Shown here: one piece after another, positions 27,295-34,774 of the stretch
How positions within the stretch are numbered: the stretch's first letter is position 1
Layout of the letters: every line of letters begins with the position of its first letter
Assembly (NCBI RefSeq): GCF_947495315.1
Contig: NZ_CANLYD010000011.1
Location: 124,001-188,000 of the forward strand
Direction of reading: 5' to 3'
Origin: an uncultured Aquimarina sp.
GTDB taxonomy: Bacteria > Bacteroidota > Bacteroidia > Flavobacteriales > Flavobacteriaceae
DNA length: 64,000 bases
Notes under the pieces: generated by a model
What the model saw: only the letters and a program-made list of their open reading frames with translations
Told to the model about the DNA's origin: nothing
The model's database searches: none
Translations under genes and position numbers: made by a program

Positions 27295-28470
27295 TTACTC
27301 TTTCCAGCTGAAAGATTTTTTTTCTCCTTGAGTTTTTATAGCTTTCATAAGTGCAGCTTCCAGATTAGAAGCATCTTTTTTGCTATTGTTTTTTATATAC
27401 GTTATTCGTTTCTTGTTTAACTTCTGTATTTTTTCCTGAACCTCTTTTCGTTCATTACTTTTTTGGGTAATGTATTGTTTTAGTTCAGTGTTAGACTTGT
27501 TCTTTAATTCTTTAGGAAGTTCTTCTTTGGCAACTTTTTCTAGTTCGAAATCTTTATCTTCTGCAGCATCTACCAAATCCCAGCTTTTGTTTTTATAAAA
27601 TCCGGAACTTTTGCTTACAGTTCTACTAACTGCGTTGGCCGGACTATAAGATCTAGCATTACTATCTTGTTCTGCTTGTAGACTTATTTTTTTAGAACCT
27701 TCGTTTCCATAGTAGATATAAGTATTGTTTAATTTTCGATTTAATTCTAAGATGATATCATCATAAGGTGTTACTATATGTATGGTTTCCTTATTATGAT
27801 CAATAGCACTATATTCTCCTTGAGTTAAAGCAGCTCCATCTTTCCAGTTAGTTTCAATACCTTGTTTGTAGTTACCACAAAAAATAGTATTTATAGTAAT
27901 ATCCTTTTCCATAGCATCGGTAGCAGCATCTTTGTAGTTTACAGGTCCTTGAGTAAAAGGTTCATTGCCGGCTATAAAGATTAGTTTTAGGTGGTCATTA
28001 TTTTTTTTCCAATCTAATTGATTTATAGAGGTGTTAATTACTTTTCCGCAATATTCGTTTCCGCCATTGGTAGTTAAGGCAAAAAGTTCCTTCGAAATCT
28101 CATCAAGATCCTCAGAAAAGGGTAGTACCTGTCTGATGTAACCTTCTTTTGATGGTAAACGATCATTACCATATTCATATAAAGCAATCTGTAGTTTTAT
28201 TTTATAATGACCGCATTTTGCATAAGACAATTCATTTACGATTTCCCATAATTGTGCTTTTGCCTGATCAATTAGACCATCCATACTATTACTAGTATCT
28301 AACAATAGCGCTACCTGAATATTTTTGGTGTCAGGATCCGTTTTCGAGGTATAAATCTGATGTGAGTTTTCGGATTGAAATGCCAATTCCGAACGAGAAT
28401 TATTTTCTGCTTTACATGAAACAGGAATTATTAGCAAGCATAATAAACTCCATATACATACTGTCTTCAT
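27295..28470 (-). CDS. VWA-domain lipoprotein
   Basis: 391 residues with a lipoprotein signal (lipobox IPVSC, Cys19). A von Willebrand A domain spans about 50-245, with a full MIDAS motif DTSNS (Asp58, Ser60, Ser62). A charged coiled-coil segment follows at about 300-365. VWA domains bind partners through a divalent metal. The gene pair with the rhodanese protein suggests a joint envelope function, which I cannot specify. Confidence 0.83.
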   Translation of the reverse strand: MKTVCIWSLLCLLIIPVSCKAENNSRSELAFQSENSHQIYTSKTDPDTKNIQVALLLDTSNSMDGLIDQAKAQLWEIVNELSYAKCGHYKIKLQIALYEYGNDRLPSKEGYIRQVLPFSEDLDEISKELFALTTNGGNEYCGKVINTSINQLDWKKNNDHLKLIFIAGNEPFTQGPVNYKDAATDAMEKDITINTIFCGNYKQGIETNWKDGAALTQGEYSAIDHNKETIHIVTPYDDIILELNRKLNNTYIYYGNEGSKKISLQAEQDSNARSYSPANAVSRTVSKSSGFYKNKSWDLVDAAEDKDFELEKVAKEELPKELKNKSNTELKQYITQKSNERKEVQEKIQKLNKKRITYIKNNSKKDASNLEAALMKAIKTQGEKKSFSWKE

Positions 28471-28688
28471 AATTGTTACTTTTTTTAAATTTAGCTTAAA
28501 ACTAAGAGGAACTTTTTTGGATGAAAACTAAGAATTAGGAATGCTTTGTTATGAATGAGCGAAAAGCCCTTATCAGTTAGGGAAGTAATGTTTTATAGTC
28601 TGAATATTCTTAAGAAAGCAACTTATGTGTAATTTATGATTTTATTATCCCATATAAATGGATTAAGTTTACCCTCCTTATTTAGTAT

Positions 28689-30929
28689 ATGATGAATAAA
28701 TTTTGTTTCATTTTATTGGTTATGTGGCTGTTGCCCAGTGCTTTTTTTGCTCAAGATAATATAAGAAGAGCAGCAGAGGCAGATATAACGATACGAGGTA
28801 CCGTAAAAGAAGATCGAACTCTAAAGCCAGTAAGAGATGTAGAAATTCAGGTAGCGGGAATAGGAGATAAGGTATACTACACTAACAATTTTGGTGATTT
28901 TAAAATACAAGCTAAGATTGGTGATAATATAATTATTAAGCATGACAGTTTTAATACAATTTATTATACGATCACAAGTAGAGAAAGAATAGATGTTAAA
29001 GTTCAGGAGAGCCCATCAGTAAAGAATGTTCCGAAAGTTGAAAAACAAAAAAGATCTTCTGCCGCTTACGGAGCTAATCTTACCGCGGCAAGAAATTCTT
29101 TAAAAAAAGATGCTGCGACAAGTATTGATTATGTTACAAAAGCTCTGGAAACAATAGAGGAAGACGATACCTTTGGTGACGAGAAAAAAGCTGAACTTTT
29201 TGAAACTCTAGGAGATATTTACGCTCATTGGAAACAACCGGATCTGGCAGAAAGTAATTATGCAACTAGCCTTACTAATAAGTATAACGCCGATGTAAAA
29301 ATAAAATTAGGAAATGCTCAATTATTAAGTCAAAATTATGATACTTCATTGCTAACTTTTAATGAATTAGAGAAATCCAGGCTTAGTTCTTTACAGAAAG
29401 TAAAGGTGTATCAAGGATTAGGGGATAGTTATAAAGGGCAGAACGATAATACCAATGCTATAAATAGCTATAATAAAGCACTATCATTAGCGCAAAAAAA
29501 GAAGTATGAAGATATCATTGTCGAGTTAAATTCTAAGTTGGCAGAAATACTTCAAAGACAAGGGAATCTGGATGATGCAGAAGAGTATTTGGGCAATTCT
29601 GTACAACTTGCCAGTAGGAGAAGTAAAAAGTCGTCGGCACGGCAAAGAGCAAAAGCAGCTGATTTTTATAATAAGAATAATAGTTTTGATAAAGAGATTG
29701 AATTAAGAAAAGAAGCACTTGAGGATATTCAGGATATTGAACGAAAAGAGGAATTTAGTACAACGGCAAAAGATACTATTGCATCTGCACCAGCTAGTAT
29801 AGATGATCGTGCCATTACATCGCAGGTGCAGAACTATAAAATAGCAAATGCCTTTGCAGCGCAAGCTGAATATGATGAAGCGATACCCTACTTAAAAGAA
29901 AGTATTAAAAAAGCAGCCTCAGAAAATGATCTGGTTGTTCAAAAAGATGCCACAAGAAAATTAGGAGAGGTGTATCGTGAAAAAGGCGAGCTTAAAAAAG
30001 CTTCTGAAGCTTTTGAAGAATATGAAGTAATCATTGATAAGCTATATATTCAGAAAGAACAAGAGATATCCCAAGCAACCAGGTTTAGCAGAGAGTTAGC
30101 TCTAAAAGCAAATCGCATAGCTACCTTAGAAAAGGATAGAGAACTTAATGAAAGTAAATATAAACTTGCTTTTGCATCTCAGGAATTAGCTGGACAGCAA
30201 AAGATAATTATTTATTCGTTGATTGGATTATCTATATTCTTATTTCTTGCTGCGTATTTAATGTATCGCAATATAAAACAACAGCAATATGCTAATAATT
30301 TATTAGCATTAAAATCATTGCGTTCTCAGATGAATCCACATTTTATTTTTAACGCTTTAAACTCTGTAAATACATTCATAGCGACTAGTGATGAAAGAGC
30401 TGCAAACAAATATTTGACTGATTTTTCATTGTTAATGCGATCGGTTTTAGAAAATAGCGAAGAAGATTTTATACCATTAGAAAAAGAAATAGAATTGTTA
30501 GAATTATACGTGCAGTTGGAACATTTCAGATTTCAGGATAAATTCGATTATACTATAGAGGTAGATCCAGAAATTAATATTAAAGAATATATGATTCCGC
30601 CAATGTTGCTTCAGCCCTATGTAGAGAATGCTGTTTGGCATGGATTACGATACAGACCAGATAAAGGGCTATTGTCCATACATTTCTCTAAAACATATGC
30701 AGATACAATTGAAATAACGATTTCTGATAATGGAATCGGAAGAGAAAAGTCCAAAGCATTAAAGACCCTAAATCAAAAGAAACAAAAGTCGCAAGGAATG
30801 AGTAATATCAAAAAAAGAATTAATATTCTAAATACGATGTATAAGGATAAAGTAGATGTTTTTATCTCGGACCTAACGGATGAAGAGGAAGGTACTCGGG
30901 TGAAGTTAGTACTCAAAAAAGATAAGTAA
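28689..30929 (+). CDS. TPR-containing LytS-type sensor histidine kinase
   Basis: 746 residues. Order: signal peptide (about 1-21), a carboxypeptidase-regulatory-like beta domain (about 30-100, TIRGTVKEDRTLKPVRDVEI), TPR helices (about 115-450), one transmembrane helix (about 505-527), a His_kinase domain with SQMNPHFIFNALNSV (His551), and a HATPase domain with NAVWHGL and ISDNGIGREKS. It should sense an envelope signal and phosphorylate the LytTR regulator encoded 65 bp downstream. ATGs at 28689 and 28692 are both possible starts. Confidence 0.9.
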   Translation: MMNKFCFILLVMWLLPSAFFAQDNIRRAAEADITIRGTVKEDRTLKPVRDVEIQVAGIGDKVYYTNNFGDFKIQAKIGDNIIIKHDSFNTIYYTITSRERIDVKVQESPSVKNVPKVEKQKRSSAAYGANLTAARNSLKKDAATSIDYVTKALETIEEDDTFGDEKKAELFETLGDIYAHWKQPDLAESNYATSLTNKYNADVKIKLGNAQLLSQNYDTSLLTFNELEKSRLSSLQKVKVYQGLGDSYKGQNDNTNAINSYNKALSLAQKKKYEDIIVELNSKLAEILQRQGNLDDAEEYLGNSVQLASRRSKKSSARQRAKAADFYNKNNSFDKEIELRKEALEDIQDIERKEEFSTTAKDTIASAPASIDDRAITSQVQNYKIANAFAAQAEYDEAIPYLKESIKKAASENDLVVQKDATRKLGEVYREKGELKKASEAFEEYEVIIDKLYIQKEQEISQATRFSRELALKANRIATLEKDRELNESKYKLAFASQELAGQQKIIIYSLIGLSIFLFLAAYLMYRNIKQQQYANNLLALKSLRSQMNPHFIFNALNSVNTFIATSDERAANKYLTDFSLLMRSVLENSEEDFIPLEKEIELLELYVQLEHFRFQDKFDYTIEVDPEINIKEYMIPPMLLQPYVENAVWHGLRYRPDKGLLSIHFSKTYADTIEITISDNGIGREKSKALKTLNQKKQKSQGMSNIKKRINILNTMYKDKVDVFISDLTDEEEGTRVKLVLKKDK

Positions 30930-30994
30930 CATCTTATTTTTTTTGAAACTATTATATAAACGTGATTTGGAAGTAATTAATAAATCTAAGAACT

Positions 30995-31729
30995 GTGAAT
31001 TTAACAGCAATTGTAGTAGATGATGAGGCTAATAGCCGAGCAATCTTAAAAAATTATCTTAATAAATATTGTCCAACGGTTAAAGTGTTAGGAGAAGCGG
31101 CAAGCGTTCAAGAAACATTAACACTGTTAGAGTCTCATAATCCTGACCTTTTATTTCTTGATGTAGAAATGCCTTATGGCAATGCTTTTGATTTATTGGA
31201 ACAAGTGCCCGACCGAACGTTTGAAACCGTTTTTGTAACGGCCTATGACCATTATGCTGTAGATGCACTAAACGCTCAGGCTACATACTATCTATTGAAG
31301 CCTATAGCAATAGATAATCTTATTAAAGCAGTTGATCATGTAAGTCATATAAAAGAACGTGAAAAAGAACTACAGGATAAAGTACTAACACCAAAAGTGT
31401 CTGCTGCTGCCGATGGAAAAATTACCATACCGCAACAAGACGGTTTTGAGGTATTAAAAATTTCGGAAATTTTGTATTGTCAAGCTGACGATAATTATAC
31501 CAAAATATTTCTCAATCAAGGACAAAAACTAGTTAGTAAAACCCTAAAGTACTTTGAAGATTCTTTGTCCGATCAAGGATTTGTCAGAATTCATAAAAGT
31601 TTTTTAGTCAATGTAAGTACGATTGTACGATATAAAAAAGGCAAAGGAGGTAGTGTTCAATTATCCTCAGGAAAAGAACTTATGGTTTCTTCTTCTAAGA
31701 AAGGTGCTTTATTGGATTATTTTAAATAA
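30995..31729 (+). CDS. LytTR-family response regulator
   Basis: 244 residues from a GTG start. The receiver domain (about 1-120) has acidic pair Asp10/Asp11, phospho-acceptor Asp56 in LLFLDVEMP, Thr82 and Lys102. The LytTR DNA-binding domain (about 140-244) has ILYCQADDNYTKIFL and FVRIHKSFLVNV. Partner of the upstream kinase; its target genes are not evident. Confidence 0.93.
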   Translation: MNLTAIVVDDEANSRAILKNYLNKYCPTVKVLGEAASVQETLTLLESHNPDLLFLDVEMPYGNAFDLLEQVPDRTFETVFVTAYDHYAVDALNAQATYYLLKPIAIDNLIKAVDHVSHIKEREKELQDKVLTPKVSAAADGKITIPQQDGFEVLKISEILYCQADDNYTKIFLNQGQKLVSKTLKYFEDSLSDQGFVRIHKSFLVNVSTIVRYKKGKGGSVQLSSGKELMVSSSKKGALLDYFK

Positions 31730-31739
31730 AAAGAATGAA

Positions 31740-32264
31740 CTAATTCGCTAAATGATCCTGTCTGCTATATGAATTCGTATAAGCAACCGTTTTCCTTTTT
31801 TTGTATAAAGGAGAATCTATAAACAGCGTCTTTACTTGATTATCCCAGTCCTTAGCAATATCAAAATAGCTACTGTTAACAACAGCCATTATTTTTCCGC
31901 AATCATCACATATATGTTTTTCATATTCTAGAAAATAATGTGCGAATTCGTGGAATGCAACTACCTTTAGTATTTCCTGATCCAGCATGGCTACCCAGTT
32001 AATTACTATATTTTCTACTTTGTTATTTTTATCTCTTGTAAGCATTCCGAGTGTAGATCCTTGAGGAGAAACGGTAAGCGTATCTACAATGTCTATATTT
32101 TTTAGTTCAAATAGCTTGTCGTAATATTCAATATTATATTCTTTACAGTACTCAAAGAATTTGTCTAAATGCGGTTTTAATCTTCCGTCTATTTGAACAT
32201 TGTTTTGCGCCACAGAAAAGGTTACACAGAACAATCCAAAAAGCGTTACAATGCTTTTTTTCAT
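31740..32264 (-). CDS. exported protein with HExxH motif (putative metallopeptidase)
   Basis: 174 residues from the ATG at 32264, which begins the signal peptide MKKSIVTLFGLFCVTFSVAQ; the frame extends 20 codons further but without such features. HEFAHYF is an HExxH zinc-binding motif. It is followed by EYEKH and a CDDC pair nearby, which could form a further metal site. The rest matches no family I can name. It converges on the response regulator gene with a 10 bp gap. Peptidase activity is inference from the motif. Confidence 0.68.
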   Translation of the reverse strand: MKKSIVTLFGLFCVTFSVAQNNVQIDGRLKPHLDKFFEYCKEYNIEYYDKLFELKNIDIVDTLTVSPQGSTLGMLTRDKNNKVENIVINWVAMLDQEILKVVAFHEFAHYFLEYEKHICDDCGKIMAVVNSSYFDIAKDWDNQVKTLFIDSPLYKKRKTVAYTNSYSRQDHLAN

Positions 32265-32446
32265 AACTACAGAATTAGGGGTAAAAGGTTTATTAGTATC
32301 TGCTCTACTGTAAAAACTTAACAATCAAGAGACTATCAAATAAAAGAAAAAAACAATATAAAGAACGTCAAAAAGTGTTAAAATTCGCCAAAGAGTGTTT
32401 TTTTAACATGTGATTATTGAAAAAGAAAGTTAATTCTTACGTGATT

Positions 32447-33235
32447 TTAAAATTCTAACAGTTTTGAAACTGAAGAGATGTTACTTTTTTTTAGAATTTC
32501 TTGTAAAACATGTAATGATCCATTAGTAAAAAAAGTATGTATTCCTTCCTGTGAGTTAATATTTAGAAGTTTGTTTTTAGAAAGAATCACTTTAGTTTGC
32601 CTAGCTACTGCTTCGCCAGAATCTATGATGTCTACATGGTTGGGAAGCATTTTTTTCAGGATAGGGATGAGGTATGGGTAATGACTACAGCCTAAAACAA
32701 GATAGTCAATGTTTTTTTCAATCAAAGGCTGTATATATGACTCCAATAAGACTTGCATTTCTGGAGTTTGGATTTTTCCTTCTTCTATAAGTTCTACCAA
32801 TCCAGTACCAATAACTTCAATAACCTCGATTTTGTTTGCATACAGATCGGATGTTTTTGCAAATAATTCACTGGATAACGTACCTTTTGTTGCCAAAACA
32901 CCAACCTTTTGAGTCTTTGTGTTTAGAGCGGCTGGTTTTATAGCGGGTTCAATACCGATAAACGGAATATCAAATTGTTCTCTGAGTATTTTTATGGCAT
33001 TTGTGGTGGCGGTATTACAAGCGACAACAATGATTTTACAATTTAGTTCAATAAGTTTTTTAGTGTTTTTAATACTTAGTGATATGATTTCATCGGTACT
33101 ACGTTTGCCATAGGGTGCGTGCTTACTATCTGCTAGGTATATTGTATTTTCATTTGGCATTGCCAAAGCAATTTCTTTCCATATAGAAGTTCCGCCAATA
33201 CCTGAGTCAAAAATACCTATTGCTTGTTTGTTCAT
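32447..33235 (-). CDS. murI: glutamate racemase
   Basis: Converts L- to D-glutamate for peptidoglycan. 262 residues, normal length. IGIFDSGIGGTSI carries Asp10, VVACNTATTN carries catalytic Cys73, and VLGCSHYPYL carries catalytic Cys183. It follows the ompH genes on the same strand but with a terminator and promoter between, so it is probably a separate unit. Confidence 0.96.
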   Translation of the reverse strand: MNKQAIGIFDSGIGGTSIWKEIALAMPNENTIYLADSKHAPYGKRSTDEIISLSIKNTKKLIELNCKIIVVACNTATTNAIKILREQFDIPFIGIEPAIKPAALNTKTQKVGVLATKGTLSSELFAKTSDLYANKIEVIEVIGTGLVELIEEGKIQTPEMQVLLESYIQPLIEKNIDYLVLGCSHYPYLIPILKKMLPNHVDIIDSGEAVARQTKVILSKNKLLNINSQEGIHTFFTNGSLHVLQEILKKSNISSVSKLLEF

Positions 33236-33255
33236 TTCGCGAGATAGTACTGTGC

Positions 33256-33263
33256 CAAAAATA
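33256..33263 (-). promoter_or_regulatory. murI promoter -7 element
   Basis: On the minus strand TATTTTTG (TAnnTTTG), 20 bp before the murI start, next to the preceding terminator. Confidence 0.45.
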
Positions 33264-33264
33264 A

Positions 33265-33298
33265 AAAAAACAGTGAGTCTAGACTCACTGTTTTTTTT
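33265..33298 (-). terminator. terminator of the bamA-ompH unit
   Basis: ACAGTGAGT pairs with ACTCACTGT around CTAG, flanked by A and T runs. It lies 26 bp after the stop of the last ompH gene. Confidence 0.82.
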
Positions 33299-33323
33299 AT
33301 TTTATTCTATAAAGGTAATTTTT

Positions 33324-33833
33324 TTAGATACCTAAATCTTTTTTTACGTCTGCCATTAGATTTTTTCCATCAGCTAGGATAACTCCTGTTCCGGTCGTAG
33401 AATCTAATACATACTCAAATCCTTGCGCTCTTGCTACTTTTTGAATAGAGACACGTGCACTTTCATATATAGGCTTTAACAATTCAATTTCTTTCTTCTG
33501 AAGATCTTGTAAAGCATTTTGTCTGTAATCTCCAATACTTTTCTCTGTAGCCTGAACTTCTTGTGCTCTTTTAGCATTTTCTTCTTCAGTTTTAGTAGGA
33601 GCTTCAGCTTGATACTTTTTCATTGTATTTTGCAATTCCAAAACCATATTTCTGATTTCTGCTTCGTACGTTTTGTTTAGCTTTTCAATTTCGCTTTTGG
33701 CAGCTTTAAAAGCAGGCATTGCTTCCACAAGTTCCTGTGAAGCGATATGTGCTACTTTAGATTGTGCATTTACAAAGCTTGATGCTCCTAGGATGAATGC
33801 ACAGGCTACTAATAGGGTTCTAAACTTTTTCAT
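33324..33833 (-). CDS. OmpH/Skp-family periplasmic chaperone (short)
   Basis: 169 residues with a signal peptide (ending VNAQ), then SKVAHIASQELVEAMP and a long coiled coil (about 40-120), as in Skp. Skp trimers hold unfolded outer-membrane proteins on the way to BamA. It follows a longer paralogue and bamA, the usual arrangement. Confidence 0.92.
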   Translation of the reverse strand: MKKFRTLLVACAFILGASSFVNAQSKVAHIASQELVEAMPAFKAAKSEIEKLNKTYEAEIRNMVLELQNTMKKYQAEAPTKTEEENAKRAQEVQATEKSIGDYRQNALQDLQKKEIELLKPIYESARVSIQKVARAQGFEYVLDSTTGTGVILADGKNLMADVKKDLGI

Positions 33834-33877
33834 TTCAAGTAATATTAAGTGTGTTATAAATTTAAAAATTAATTTCT

Positions 33878-34735
33878 CTAATTATCATCATTTTCTTTAG
33901 TCTCACCATCGTCATCATTAGAAGGTGTATCGTCTTTCAATTGCTCTCTTAAAGCTTTTATTGAGTCTTTCTTTCTTTTTTGAGCTTCTATAAGCTTGGC
34001 TCTTCTTTCTTCAAATTCTTTTTTCTTAGCAGCTCTGATTGAATCCCTTGCGGCTTTTCTTTCTGCAAGTAATTTTTCTCTTTCAGATTGTTTTAGAGAT
34101 GTTGCTTTTTCTCTATCCGTTACTTCTTTCTCCTGTTCAACATTCCTCTTTTCAGCACGTTCTAAAGCTTTTTTCTCTTTTTTACTGTTAACTTGCTTTC
34201 TTTTGGAAGCTCTATTGATTCTTAATAATATTTGATCACTTATATCATGTCTGTCGGCAGAGTAGAGCATTACTAGGTCTGCAGATTTATCAAATATAAA
34301 ATCATATTTTTTATTTTTTGCTACTTCTTGTACCGCAACAAAAACTTGATCCTGTACCGGCTGTACTAATCTCTTTTTTTGAAGAAATAAGTCACCATTA
34401 GGTCCAAATCTCTTTTGTTGATATTCAAGGATTTCTTTTTCTTTAAAGAAAATATCTTCTTCTCTTTCTTCTATAAGTTCCTTAGTAAGAAGAACACGTT
34501 CATTGTTGAGGTCTTTCCTCATTTGTTCCACTTCCTTTAATTCAGCTTCGATTTCCACTTTCCATTTTTGCACTTTGGTTTCCAAGTCAGCCGAAGCTTC
34601 ATTGTATTCAGGTACATTTTCTAAGATATAATCCATATCTATATAACCGACTCTTATACCTTTTTGAGCTTCTGCTGTGTTGGAGAAAGATAACCAAAGG
34701 ATAGCTGCTAATACTAAAAGAACTTTTGTTTTCAT
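33878..34735 (-). CDS. OmpH/Skp-family chaperone with long charged tail
   Basis: 285 residues. Signal peptide (about 1-23), then GIRVGYIDMDYILENVPEYNEA and a Skp-like coiled coil (about 45-165). An extra Lys/Arg/Glu-rich helical segment (about 180-265) follows, and an Asp/Asn-rich end. The extension is absent in the short paralogue. Located 36 bp after bamA, it fits a BamA-feeding chaperone. Confidence 0.9.
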   Translation of the reverse strand: MKTKVLLVLAAILWLSFSNTAEAQKGIRVGYIDMDYILENVPEYNEASADLETKVQKWKVEIEAELKEVEQMRKDLNNERVLLTKELIEEREEDIFFKEKEILEYQQKRFGPNGDLFLQKKRLVQPVQDQVFVAVQEVAKNKKYDFIFDKSADLVMLYSADRHDISDQILLRINRASKRKQVNSKKEKKALERAEKRNVEQEKEVTDREKATSLKQSEREKLLAERKAARDSIRAAKKKEFEERRAKLIEAQKRKKDSIKALREQLKDDTPSNDDDGETKENDDN

Positions 34736-34766
34736 GATCCTGTTTTGTTTATAGAAATAATCGTGC

Positions 34767-34774
34767 CAAAATTA
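34767..34774 (-). promoter_or_regulatory. possible internal promoter before the long ompH
   Basis: On the minus strand TAATTTTG (TAnnTTTG), overlapping the bamA stop and 31 bp before the ompH start. It would let the chaperones be expressed separately from bamA. Confidence 0.35.
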
